From positions 1 to 47,911 of the forward strand of contig JAAUSA010000010.1 of NCBI GenBank assembly GCA_012031975.1: a DNA stretch of 47,911 bases, in the 5' to 3' direction. This DNA comes from Alkalinema sp. RU_4_3. GTDB lineage: Bacteria > Cyanobacteriota > Cyanobacteriia > Leptolyngbyales > Leptolyngbyaceae. Shown piece after piece: positions 1-8,363 of this stretch. The stretch's first letter is position 1. Each line of letters opens with the position of its first letter. The translations under genes were made by a program, and so were the position numbers. A model generated the notes under the pieces. The model did no database searches and was not told the origin of the DNA. It saw only the letters and a list, made by a program, of their open reading frames with translations.

Positions 1-234
1 GGTCCAGCGGTTTTCAGCGATCGGCTCCCCCGCCAAATTCACCACACCATCGCAGCCCGAGAGCACGCTGTTTAGCTCGTTGTAGGCCACAAACTCAATG
101 CCGTCGCCGCCGAGTTTGGTCTTTGCCGCCTGGGGATCGCGCGTCAAAACCACGACGCTGTGACCGAGCGATCGCAGTTTGGCCACCACCGCACCGCCGA
201 CAAATCCCGTTCCCCCAGCCACAGCAACTTTCAT
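1..234 (-). CDS. TIGR01777-type NAD(P)-binding epimerase, N-terminal part
   Basis: Only the first 78 codons are in the window; the rest runs off the left edge. The N-terminus reads MKVAVAGGTGFVGGAVV, a Rossmann-fold dinucleotide-binding glycine motif (GGTGFVG), followed further on by VVNLAGEPIAENRW, the conserved segment of TIGR01777 family epimerases (YfcH-like, extended short-chain dehydrogenase/reductase superfamily). The start ATG lies at 232-234. The substrate is not known for this family; in cyanobacteria and plastids members have been linked to thylakoid or cell-division functions, which cannot be judged from a fragment. It is transcribed leftwards, divergently from the phytol-kinase-like gene. 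The family call is fairly sure; the function is unknown. Confidence 0.8.
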   Translation of the reverse strand, partial: MKVAVAGGTGFVGGAVVAKLRSLGHSVVVLTRDPQAAKTKLGGDGIEFVAYNELNSVLSGCDGVVNLAGEPIAENRWT

Positions 235-362
235 AGATCCCAAACCCCACGGTTGAATAATTTCTTGTAACGCTTTCGTTACTTCTTTCACCATACGCCG
301 AGAGCGACGCAAACCCCAAGGCGATCCCCACCCCAATTTGTGATAGAAACCAAGAACTCCAA

Positions 363-399
363 CTTCTTCTCTCTTCTCTCTTCCTTCTTCTCTTCTCCC
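363..399 (+). repeat. polypyrimidine (CT-rich) tract before a start codon
   Basis: This stretch consists only of C and T, in TTCTCT-like units, and ends directly at the ATG of the next gene. A GTG at 340 could in principle extend the gene through it, giving a Ser/Phe-rich leader, but that leader looks like translated low-complexity spacer. A similar tract lies on the other strand near 25708-25740, before the DUF1822 gene. Confidence 0.6.
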
Positions 400-1092
400 A
401 TGCCGATCGACACCCTCTGGCTCAATGTTGTGATCGCCGCGCTCTGGCTAGTGCTGGTGGGTGGCCTAGCGTTTGTGGTCGATCGGGCCACGCCCCCCGG
501 CACGGAATGGACCCGTAAGGTGTTGCACATCGGCACAGGCAATATTATTTTGATCGCCTGGTGGCTGAATATTCCGGCCTGGGTTGGGATTGGTTCGGCG
601 GTGATGTTTACGGGGGTGTCGATCGCCAGCTATGCCCTGCCGCTGTTGCCGAGTGTGAATAATATCGGGCGGCGTAGCTGGGGTACTTGTTTCTATGCGA
701 TCAGCATTGGGGTGTTGGTGGCTTGGTTTTGGCCCCTACAGATGCCGAGTTTGGCGGCCCTGGGTATTTTGGTGATGACCTGGGGGGACGGGCTGGCGGG
801 CCTGATCGGTAAACGTTTTGGCAAGCATCGCTACCAGGTGATGGGCATGACGAAAAGCTGGGAAGGCACGGCGACCATGGGGATCGTCAGTTTCATCGTG
901 AGTCTGGCAATGCTTTGGCCCGGTTGCGCAAACCCCTTCGTGGCGAGCGCCATCGCCCTCACCGTGGCCCTGTTCGCCACCTTGCTCGAATCCTTTTCTA
1001 AGCTGGGCATCGATAACTTGACGGTGCCGATCGGCAGCAGTGCCCTGGCCTATGGCCTGATTCGCCTGTTTTGTCTAAACCTCCTCCCTTAG
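400..1092 (+). CDS. phytol/dolichol kinase-like integral membrane protein
   Basis: A 230-residue polytopic membrane protein of the CTP-dependent lipid kinase family that includes plant VTE5 (phytol kinase) and dolichol kinase. Family features visible are the early membrane helix, the RKVLHIGTGN segment, and the central acidic motif WGDGLAGLIGKRFGKH followed by KSWEGTATM, which in this family contributes to CTP binding. In cyanobacteria the best-studied relative recycles phytol from chlorophyll breakdown to phytyl phosphate, feeding tocopherol and phylloquinone synthesis; substrate identity here is inferred only. The ATG at 400 was chosen because the protein then starts at the first hydrophobic helix and the upstream codons lie in a low-complexity CT tract. 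The next gene starts about 120 bases downstream. Family assignment is strong; phytol versus another prenol is uncertain. Confidence 0.82.
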   Translation: MPIDTLWLNVVIAALWLVLVGGLAFVVDRATPPGTEWTRKVLHIGTGNIILIAWWLNIPAWVGIGSAVMFTGVSIASYALPLLPSVNNIGRRSWGTCFYAISIGVLVAWFWPLQMPSLAALGILVMTWGDGLAGLIGKRFGKHRYQVMGMTKSWEGTATMGIVSFIVSLAMLWPGCANPFVASAIALTVALFATLLESFSKLGIDNLTVPIGSSALAYGLIRLFCLNLLP

Positions 1093-1209
1093 AGGGGTTT
1101 GGAACCAGACCAGGCTGCGGTAAAGTGGGGCCATCCCCCGTGAAACTTTTTTCTCCTAATTCCAGTCAACTGGATCGATCGGCTTCCACCTGTTCGTATT
1201 TAACTTCCT

Positions 1210-1817
1210 ATGACAGTCACTGCCCTGCCCTACGCCCAACTTTCGGAGCTGACGATGCCCCCCCAGGTGGCCGATAATCCGGAGCAGTTGGATAACATCA
1301 AAGCTCAGATCGATCTGACGCTGATGGCCCTGGAATGTCTGGCGAATATCGGCTCCGAGGCCATGCTCCAGGCGGCCACGACCCTGAATTTGGAGTCCGT
1401 GGTCAGCGATCGCGTCGCCCTCTGGCGGCTGCGGCAGTCCAGTCCCCTACGGAAGGGCAGCGGCGGGCGTAAAAATTAGATGTCGAAGAAGCCCGCGCCA
1501 TGGTGTTGATCGGTGCCCACCTGGCCAAGCAGCACAGCGAACTGATCCGCCGCGCCGTGGCCCTCCTCGAACAATTCACCGAACAAAATCGCCCGCCCCA
1601 CCAGGCAGAACTGCTTGGCGACTACCTCGATCGCTTCCAGAACACCTACCAGGAGCGCATGGAGGAGCCGATGGTCACCCACAATGACCAACTCATCCAC
1701 CTAGGGTTAAAGCTGCTGATCGATCTGCTTTTCTACAGCCAAAACCAAGGGGCAAAGCGGCTTTGGGGGGCCTTGCTCGATCGCACCCTCCAGGGCACAG
1801 GTCCCACGGCCTTCTGA
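1210..1817 (+). CDS. DUF3038 family protein, interrupted by a frameshift
   Basis: Two reading frames make one DUF3038 protein of about 202 residues, the usual family size. The first frame (1210-1479) ends ...GSGGRKN; the second carries on KLDVEEARAMVLIGAHLAKQ and reaches a stop at 1817. They join if the A5 run at 1471-1475 had six A's, giving ...GGRKKLDVEEARA. DUF3038 is a soluble, mostly helical family found in cyanobacteria with no assigned function. It typically sits next to a DUF4335 gene, as here, so the two products probably act together. The frameshift is most simply a base-calling error in the homopolymer; a real loss of function cannot be excluded. Confidence 0.8.
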
Positions 1818-1901
1818 ACAAAGGATCCGGCCAAGGGCGATCGCAGCCTGTAAAATAGATTGTCACCCCACCGATACTTACGCTACTAGAACGCTAATCC
1901 C

Positions 1902-3233
1902 ATGGCCTCCGAACCCACTGTTTTACGTCGCTACACCCCACCCACCTGCACCCTGGAGATCGCTGCCCAGCAGTCTCCCCTGTCGCGTTGGATGGGTAAG
2001 CTGGCCCTGAAGGACCTGCGGTTTAAGCTAAAACTTGATGATCCGCGTCTGGCGGACAAGGATTGGGTCGTATTGCGGGGCGACCAGGGGCAGCTCGAAT
2101 CCCTCGTCGGGGTGGTGGGCGACTATGTGCAGAATTTCCTCAGCCAGTCCCAGGATTCCTACAGCGGCACGGCAGTTGCGCCTAAGACCTTCATTGCCAA
2201 CGCCGCAGGAATTGCCCTCGAACCCTTTGGCCTGCTCTCCCACCAACTCCAGCTCGGGACCTTGGCCACGGCGGATTCCGGGGACAGCATTACGCTTAGC
2301 TCCACTCAACTGGCCGATCTAGCCTCGGCCCTCGATGACTACAATGCCGAGGCTACAGCCATTCCTAGCCTGGCCCGTCCCAACCTCAAGGCACTGAACT
2401 GGGGGGCTATAGCCGCTGGGGGCATCCTCACGGTGGGCCTAAGCACCGCTTTGTTGCAGGGACTCGATCCCAGCCGTCGCAATCAGCCGACCCAGGAAGC
2501 CAGCAGCGGCGATCAGCGGGTGGCGCTCCAGCCTTCGACGCCGCCTAGCCCAACGCCCTCCCCAGGCCTGACGCCCTTGCCCCTGGGCAGCATGTCTCCG
2601 CCGCCCCCCACGGGCATCACCATCACCCCCAACAATTCCGCCACGGCTTCCACCACCCCGCCCACCAGCACCACCACGACAACGACGACGACCACCACCC
2701 CGTCCGAAGCGCCGCCGATCGTCCCTGTCCCCGAGAAGGCCGATGGAAAACCCGTCATCAATCCGATTCCCACGGCTAGTAACAAGCCCGAAAGTGCTGG
2801 CGCTGCTACCAAGCAACAGTCATCAGATAACATTGCAAAAGACCTTCCTAAGCTAGAGGGTGCAAACGGCGACGCGATTACACCGAATGGCTCTACTGCC
2901 TCACGGAATGCTGCTCCGATCGCCCCCACTGCCCCCGCCTCTGTCCCTGTCCTGGCGAGTAATGCTCAATCCCAGGAGGTCCAGAGTTTCTTGGAGAGCA
3001 AGTGGCGAAAACCCGACACCATGATAGGAGATGCTGAATACCGGATCCAGATTGCCGCCGATGGGACCTGTCAGGCCATCGAAGCGACCAACGAAGCCGC
3101 TCGCCTGTACCTTGATCGCACGGGGTTTCCTCTAGAGGGCGAAAAATTTGTATCCCCCAACCCCGACGGTCGCCCATCTAATGTGCGGGTGGTAATCGAC
3201 AAAACGGGAAAAATCCAGGTGTTTCTGGAGTAA
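1902..3233 (+). CDS. DUF4335 domain protein with single membrane span
   Basis: A 443-residue protein. The N-terminal region (about 1-160) matches the cyanobacterial DUF4335 type (LRRYTPPTCTLEI start, KLDDPRL, WVVLRGD). A hydrophobic segment at about 168-186 (GAIAAGGILTVGLSTALL) is a likely single membrane anchor. It is followed by a Pro/Thr/Ser-rich linker (about 195-340) containing a run of ten or more threonines, then a small C-terminal domain (about 350-443) with FLESKWRKP and a RVVIDKTGKIQVFLE end. The layout suggests a cytoplasmic head, a flexible linker and a folded domain on the other side of the membrane. It follows the DUF3038 gene by 84 bases in the same direction. Function is unknown. 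Confidence 0.82.
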   Translation: MASEPTVLRRYTPPTCTLEIAAQQSPLSRWMGKLALKDLRFKLKLDDPRLADKDWVVLRGDQGQLESLVGVVGDYVQNFLSQSQDSYSGTAVAPKTFIANAAGIALEPFGLLSHQLQLGTLATADSGDSITLSSTQLADLASALDDYNAEATAIPSLARPNLKALNWGAIAAGGILTVGLSTALLQGLDPSRRNQPTQEASSGDQRVALQPSTPPSPTPSPGLTPLPLGSMSPPPPTGITITPNNSATASTTPPTSTTTTTTTTTTPSEAPPIVPVPEKADGKPVINPIPTASNKPESAGAATKQQSSDNIAKDLPKLEGANGDAITPNGSTASRNAAPIAPTAPASVPVLASNAQSQEVQSFLESKWRKPDTMIGDAEYRIQIAADGTCQAIEATNEAARLYLDRTGFPLEGEKFVSPNPDGRPSNVRVVIDKTGKIQVFLE

Positions 3234-3246
3234 TAACACAAAAACA

Positions 3247-3270
3247 GCGGACCCGAATCTTTGGGTCCGC
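3247..3270 (+). terminator. hairpin after the DUF4335 gene
   Basis: Perfect 8-bp inverted repeat GCGGACCC / GGGTCCGC around an 8-base loop, starting 14 bases after the DUF4335 stop. There is no U-tract on either side, so it may be a weak or bidirectional terminator between this gene and the convergent kinase gene. Confidence 0.55.
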
Positions 3271-3321
3271 CATACGGTGATATAGAGCTAGAGGAAGTTT
3301 GAAACCATCTGAACACCAGCG

Positions 3322-4934
3322 CTAAGACTGCTTCGGGACAGTTTTAGCCTGCTTTGTCGCCGTTTTGGGCGCCGTCTTCGATCGCTGCGGCGAAATCACC
3401 AGATCCAGGGAATAATGGCCCGACCCCGTCACCTGTATTTCATAGACCTCACTTGCGGGCATCTGCCCCGTCCAGCGACGCGTCTGCTCCGCTGACTTAT
3501 CGATCGAGCCCCCCGCCTCTCGCAACAGCGTCATCCGCGCATTCCCATCGAGCACCGCCGTCATCACCTGGCTCTCAAAGGCCCGCAGGCGATAGACCTG
3601 AGGTTGGTTCTCCTGAAGCACCCCCGTCATCACCTGGGAAATCTCCCCCGGCGCAAACTCAATCAGCTTCGGCCCATTCGACTTCTGCCCCTCACTCGGA
3701 CGAAACGCCGCTGCCGCCGTCTCACCGCCTAGCACCTGATGACTGCTAGGTAACGGTTGGCGGATTGCCCAAGTTCCCACCCCACAGGTGACGAGCAACC
3801 CCGCCAGCATCAAGCGCTGGGGCGTCATCTTCGCCTGCCGAATCAGCGGCTGCCGCTGCTGATTCGGCTTGGTTGAGTGGCCACAGATGGTGTGGGCAAC
3901 GCATCCCTCGGCATTTGCGTTTCCGCCACCGCCGCATTGTGGACGCGCCCGGCTATCCAATTCGACACCTGGGATCTCGCCAAGCTTTCCCCCGGTTCCA
4001 GCCCCTCCAAATCATCCAGCACCGCCTGGGCCGACGGATAGCGATCGCCCGGATGCAGGGCCAGCATGCGCTCTAGCACCAGGGCCAAGCGATCGCTGAT
4101 TCTGGCATAGGGCTGCCAACACCAATCCAGCGTCAGCCCATCCAATAATTGCTGGGGCTCCCGGCCCGTCAGCAGCACCAAACAGGAGGCCGCCAGGGCA
4201 TAGAGATCGCTATGGGGCTGCACCGTCCCAGTCTGCAACTGCTCGGGGGGCGCATAGCCCACCTTGCCCACCCGCGTCATCGTCGAAAGGCTGGTCAATC
4301 CCCCCGTTGCCTCCTTCACGGCCCCAAAATCCAACAGCACAGGCAAGCCTAGACAATAGTCGTTCGAGCCCCCCGCACCGACACCCTGATGATCTGCGCC
4401 CTGATGACCTGCACCCTGATTGTTAACACCCTGATGATCCGCACCCTGATGAATCGATCGACCCGGCACCCCGAGACTTTGCAACACCAAATTATCCGGC
4501 GAAATATCGCGGTGGACGATTTGGCGATCGTGGAGATAACTCAATACGGGCAGTAGATGTCTAAGTAGATGCAACACCTCGGCCTCAGAAAATGTCCGAC
4601 GCATCGCCGATCGAGCCTTCAACAGCTCCCGATAGGTCCGCCCCGGCACATAGTCCTGGACCAAAAATAACCGCTCCTCCCATTCAAACGCCGCCCAAAA
4701 CCTAGGAATCTGGGGATGCTGAATCTGGTGGAGTATGCTCGCTTCTCGTTGGAAGAGAGCCTTCGCCTTTTCGACCACCATCGCATCTTGGTAGGACACT
4801 GTGAACTCCTTGACAACGCAAGGCTCATCAAAGCGCTCCTGATCCAACGCGAGGTAGGTCCGACCAAAGCCCCCCTGCCCGAGAAGATGTTTTATTCGAT
4901 ACCGCTCCCGGAGGAGAACATCGGATTCAATCAC
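3322..4934 (-). CDS. Ser/Thr protein kinase with C-terminal extracytoplasmic domain (frameshifted)
   Basis: A Hanks-type kinase. Visible elements, counted from the GTG at 4934, are the glycine loop GQGGFGRTY (about 17-25), VVKEF lysine (about 40), HRDISPDN catalytic loop (about 140), LLDFGAVKE (about 200) and GYAPPEQ. Between HRD and DFG lies an unusual insert of five pentapeptide repeats encoded by a 15-bp minisatellite. After the kinase fold the frame stops at 3843, but the overlapping frame continues with a membrane segment (MLAGLLVTCGVGTWAI) and a C-terminal domain of about 150 residues (IEFAPGEISQVMTGVL..., ending KTVPKQS). Cyanobacterial kinases often carry such a tail, so one gene of about 537 residues with a one-base deletion near 3860-3880 is favoured over two overlapping genes. 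A second GTG at 4991 would add 19 residues. Targets are unknown. Confidence 0.75.
4382..4456 (-). repeat. 15-bp minisatellite, five units, inside the kinase gene
   Basis: Five consecutive 15-bp units (4382-4396, 4397-4411, 4412-4426, 4427-4441, 4442-4456) share the core CACCCTGATGATC with a few changes. In the kinase frame each encodes a pentapeptide of type HQGAD/HQGVN/NQGAG. The period is a multiple of three, so unit gain or loss keeps the kinase frame. Confidence 0.9.
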
Positions 4935-5253
4935 GGAACTTACCTGAATGGTCCGGAGGCCCACGGACAGCCAACGGATGAGTAGATGCACTAACCTGAT
5001 GTATTAATTTTGACCTAGAAAAACCTAAGTGCCCACGGGGTCTGACCCCCACGGGCCAGAACCTTCATCAGCCCTTGATGGTCCCTTCATGAATCCTTGT
5101 TAAGCGATCCCAGCCTGGGCGGAACTAGGCTTGACTGGCTTAGAAAGTTAAGCGACACTTACAAGTAGCGGAATTCAGTCTTCAATTCTTAAGAAGTTCT
5201 GTGACGTTTCGCATCTGTTTCGATTGAATTGTTTCAATAGGTTCAGGTCTGGT

Positions 5254-5463
5254 ATGGAAACCTTGGAGTTCATCATCTATCCCGATGGGCGTGTGCAGGA
5301 AACAGTCACGGGTATTACCGGGACCTCCTGTGCTGATGTGACGGCGAAGATTGAAGCGGCGCTTGGTCGAGTCATCACCCAAGAGAAAACCTCTGAGTTT
5401 TTTGCCCAGACGATCGAGTCGGAAAACCTGGCCACCACCCAGACCACCTTCAGTGAGTGGTAG
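5254..5463 (+). CDS. DUF2997 family small protein
   Basis: A 69-residue protein beginning METLEFIIYPDGRVQETVTG, the characteristic DUF2997 start, with the conserved C (SCADVTAKIEAALG). The ATG at 5254 matches the family N-terminus; the frame is open ten codons further up but without support. It lies 50 bases before ycf35 and in the same direction as the ferredoxin gene, a cyanobacterial arrangement that suggests a shared but uncharacterised role, perhaps in redox or photosynthetic housekeeping. No catalytic motif is visible. Confidence 0.8.
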   Translation: METLEFIIYPDGRVQETVTGITGTSCADVTAKIEAALGRVITQEKTSEFFAQTIESENLATTQTTFSEW

Positions 5464-5513
5464 GTCCTCCGCCCTTGCCCGATTTGTTAAACATTTTGAA
5501 TTTAGGTACTGTC

Positions 5514-5897
5514 ATGTCTCACTTTAGCCAGATTAAGACCCAGATTCGTAACCTGAAGCCCCTCTACGCGGCCCTTGCTGATCTGGGCCTAACCTGGAAG
5601 TCCGGTCCCTCCTCGGTACGCGGATACCAGGGCCAGACCCAGACGGCTGAAGTGGTGATCGAGCAGGCCAATGGTTATGATGTGGGGTTTGCCTGGAATG
5701 GTCAGGCCTACGAACTGGTGGCGGACATGCAGTTCTGGCAGTTGAATCACTCGGTCGATCGCTTCCTTAGCCAAGTCACCCAGCGCTACGCCTACCATAC
5801 GATCGTCGAAGAAACGGCGGCCCAAGGGTTCCAGGTGGCGGAAGAGCGTAGCCAGCAGGACGGTTCGATTCGGTTGGTGCTCCAGCGCTGGAGCTAG
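5514..5897 (+). CDS. ycf35: Ycf35 (DUF1257) protein
   Basis: A 127-residue protein that starts MSHFSQIKTQIRNLKPLYAA and ends VEERSQQDGSIRLVLQRW-like, the hallmark of Ycf35/DUF1257, a family shared by cyanobacteria and algal plastid genomes. The ATG at 5514 gives the family N-terminus; the longer open frame from 5457 overlaps the preceding gene and is not supported. Its function is not established. It is sandwiched between DUF2997 and a 4Fe-4S ferredoxin, which suggests co-transcription. Confidence 0.88.
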   Translation: MSHFSQIKTQIRNLKPLYAALADLGLTWKSGPSSVRGYQGQTQTAEVVIEQANGYDVGFAWNGQAYELVADMQFWQLNHSVDRFLSQVTQRYAYHTIVEETAAQGFQVAEERSQQDGSIRLVLQRWS

Positions 5898-5947
5898 TCG
5901 AGCTTTGTTGAAGCCAGTTTTGTTGAAGCCATCCTCTGGAGTTTGCC

Positions 5948-6344
5948 ATGGATGAACGGTCTGGATTTGAGCCGGAACTGGGGGGGCGCGGTGTTCGGAT
6001 CCGATCGCTCTGGGTTCGAGCCGGAATTGGGGGGCATGGTGCGGCAGCGGGGGGTCTACGTCGATGAGCCCACCTGCATTGGATGTCTCCACTGTGCCCA
6101 TGTGGCCCGCAATACCTTTTATATTGAGCCCGACTATGGGCGCTCGCGGGTGATTCGTCAGGATGGGGACTCGGAGGAGCTGGTTCAGGAGGCCATAGAC
6201 ACCTGTCCGGTCAACTGTATCCATTGGGTGGAATATCGGGAAATCAAGATCCTTGAGGCGGAGCGGAAGGACCAGATTTTGGCGCCCGTTGGGTTTCCTG
6301 TGGAGCGGGTTTCGGCTCGGAATCGATCGCAACGTCCCTCCTAA
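5948..6344 (+). CDS. 4Fe-4S ferredoxin, N-terminal repeat, frameshift in a G7 run
   Basis: A bacterial-type ferredoxin of about 131 residues with one 4Fe-4S site: CIGCLHCAHVA for three ligands and CPVNC downstream. The best start is ATG 5948, six bases after GGAG, reading MDERSGFEPELGG; this frame must shift into the ferredoxin frame, which happens if the G7 run at 5980-5986 has one G too many. The corrected N-terminus then contains RSGFEPELGG twice, 48 bp apart, a doubled motif also known in other cyanobacterial members. Without correction, the TTG at 5943 or ATG 5952 could start a shorter variant. The gene ends overlapping the convergent hypothetical gene by four bases. The electron partner is unknown. 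Confidence 0.82.
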
Positions 6345-6946
6345 GCTTCATCATGGGCCACTTCCGGCTCCGGCATTGACGACAGCGTACCTTCCGAAAC
6401 CTCGTTATATCGGGGCTGAGTCTTGACGATCGTCTGGATCACAAAGGGTAAATTGGCCCCCTTCAGGCCGCGACGGACTCGTTCCGGGGTTTCTTCAAAC
6501 AGCACAAACAGTGGATAGCGCTTCTCCGCCCCTTCGTTGAGGAAATGCTGATACTTGGGCGGCAGCATCCAGTCGTATTCCTGGCCCAGCAGCAACTGCG
6601 TTTTACGCCAGCGGCCCAATAGGTCCGAGAAATCCTCCTCCGGGCGATGGACAAACACAAACACCTCATGGCCCGTCTTAATCTTCCACTCCGGATCGCA
6701 CATCAAAACCACCACCTCACAGGGCAGTAAAGTAGGCTCATAGGTTTTGAGCTGGGCATGGGCTAGGTGCTCAATCTTGCGCAAACGCACGATCGGCATC
6801 GGAATCGTAATCAAACTCTCGGTAGGCCGCCTCATGCTAGGCATCAGCTCTAGGTAGGGCCGATGCTGCTTGAGGAGCTCGATCGCTTCGCTGGACTGGC
6901 TATAGGTCGCCAACAGCTCTTCATAGTGGTCCCGTTCGATCGTCAT
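6341..6946 (-). CDS. conserved-looking hypothetical protein next to pilC
   Basis: A 201-residue protein (MTIERDHYEELLATYSQ...) that I do not recognise. It appears soluble, with no signal peptide or membrane span, rich in charged residues, with a central DPEWKIKTGHEVFVFVHRPEEDF segment and an acidic tail ending EVAHDEA. It begins only 12 bases after the pilC stop on the same strand, so it is probably transcribed with the pilus genes and may have an accessory role, but nothing in the sequence proves that. Its 3' end overlaps the ferredoxin gene by four bases. Confidence 0.65.
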   Translation of the reverse strand: MTIERDHYEELLATYSQSSEAIELLKQHRPYLELMPSMRRPTESLITIPMPIVRLRKIEHLAHAQLKTYEPTLLPCEVVVLMCDPEWKIKTGHEVFVFVHRPEEDFSDLLGRWRKTQLLLGQEYDWMLPPKYQHFLNEGAEKRYPLFVLFEETPERVRRGLKGANLPFVIQTIVKTQPRYNEVSEGTLSSMPEPEVAHDEA

Positions 6947-6958
6947 AGTCGAAGAACC

Positions 6959-8174
6959 TTAACCCAGTGCCTCGAAGACCTTAAACATCGGCAAATACAT
7001 GGCCAGCAAGATCGAAGCCACCATACCCCCCAGGAACAGAATCATGATCGGCTCCATGATACTGGTCAGGGCCTTCACGGCCTGCTCCACTTCATCTTCG
7101 TAGAAGTCGGCCACCTTCATCAGCATCTGGTCCACTTCCCCAGTCTCTTCCCCAATGCTGATCATCTGGATCGCCATGGGTGGGAAGACCTGCTCGCGCT
7201 GGAGAGCAAGGCTAATCATGCCGCCCGTCTGAATCTCCTTGCGGGCCTCATCCACGGCGTTGGCGATCACCTGGTTGCCTGCGGTATCGCGGACAATCTC
7301 CAGGGAGGTCAAAATCGGCACCCCAGAGCGAGTCAACGCCCCAAAGGTCCGGCAGAAGCGAGCCGTGGCGGTTTTCTGAATCAAATCCCCGAACAAGGGC
7401 ATTTTTAGGGAGAAGCGATCGATCGTCTCCCGGCCCACGCGGGTGCTGTAGTACTTCTTGTAGGCAAAGATCACCACGGGAATCATCACAATTAGGATCA
7501 AGACCCTGGGACTGCGTAGAAATTCACTAATTGCCAACATGGCCAGCGTGAACCCCGGCAGTTCGATCCCGATTTCTTTAAAGATGTTCGCAAAGATCGG
7601 AATTAGGAAAATACTCATCCCCAGGAAGATGATCGTTGCGATAATCCCCACCACCACTGGGTAGGCCATGGCCGACTTGATCTGGTTCTGCAAGCGGGCC
7701 GTATCTTCGAGCAGTTTGGCCAGACGGTTGAGCACTTCGTCGAGGACACCACCGACCTCGCCCGCTTGGACCATGCTGGTGTAAAGGTTGTCAAAACAAG
7801 CGGGGTGCTTGCGCATGGCGTCGGAGAGGTTGGTCCCCTGCTGGACGTCGCTGCTGATATCCATCAGTGCCTGCTTCAGGCGGGGGTTGGGGCATTGCTC
7901 GGACAGCACACCCAGGCCCCGCACCATGGCCACCCCCCGCATTCACCAGCGTCGCAAACTGACGGGAGAACACCGCCTTATCCTTGACGCTGACCCCGCT
8001 AAACGAATTAGCGAACTTCTTAAAATCAAAGCCCTCGCCCCCCTTCTTGAGGTCCTGCACGAACATGCCCTGCTGGCGCAGCGCGGTGCGGGCCTCATTG
8101 ATGGAACTGGCAGTAATGGTTTCGCGCTTCGTTTTTCCCTGGGAATCTCGGACGCGGGCGACAAAGGTAGGCAT
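6959..8174 (-). CDS. pilC: type IV pilus inner-membrane platform protein PilC (frameshifted)
   Basis: A GspF/PilC family platform protein, about 404 residues after repair. The N-terminal frame reads MPTFVARVRDSQGK and ends FATLVNAGG; the second continues VAMVRGLGVLSEQCPNP to the stop at 6959. They fuse as LVNAGVAMVRGL if the C6 run at 7933-7938 (G6 in the gene) had one base fewer. Three membrane segments are visible: VVVGIIATIIFLGMSIFLI, VLILIVMIPVVIFAY and MILFLGGMVASILLAMYL. The two cytoplasmic F domains carry FDNLYTSMVQAGE- and VFPPMAIQMISIGEETG-type motifs. PilC couples the PilB/PilT ATPases to pilin movement. It is encoded downstream of pilT and pilB in one direction. Confidence 0.93.
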
Positions 8175-8363
8175 GGTGGTGAGTCAAAAGCAAGAACGAT
8201 GAAGCATTGACCGATCGCGAATCAGAGCAAACAATAGCGATCCAAACAAGACTTATATGGTCTCAATCATAGTCGAGTTATCAGAGGATGAACCCCGTGA
8301 TTGCCGAATTTTGAGAACCGATGTTCCTGCGTTCAGGGGCATCGGTTCCCAAGTAGAGCCAAT

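Noticed and set aside
1126-1152. Terminator after the phytol-kinase-like gene
   Set aside because: GGGG-CCAT-CCCC followed by a T-run about ten bases later gives only a four-base stem; too weak to annotate.
2439-2929. Long minus-strand open frames opposite the DUF4335 linker
   Set aside because: They are Gly/Val/Arg low-complexity shadows of the Pro/Thr repeat in the real gene.
4991-5253. tRNA or small RNA in the kinase-DUF2997 spacer
   Set aside because: Only short hairpins (CATCA/TGATG, GGGG/CCCC) were found; no cloverleaf or tRNA CCA-type end.
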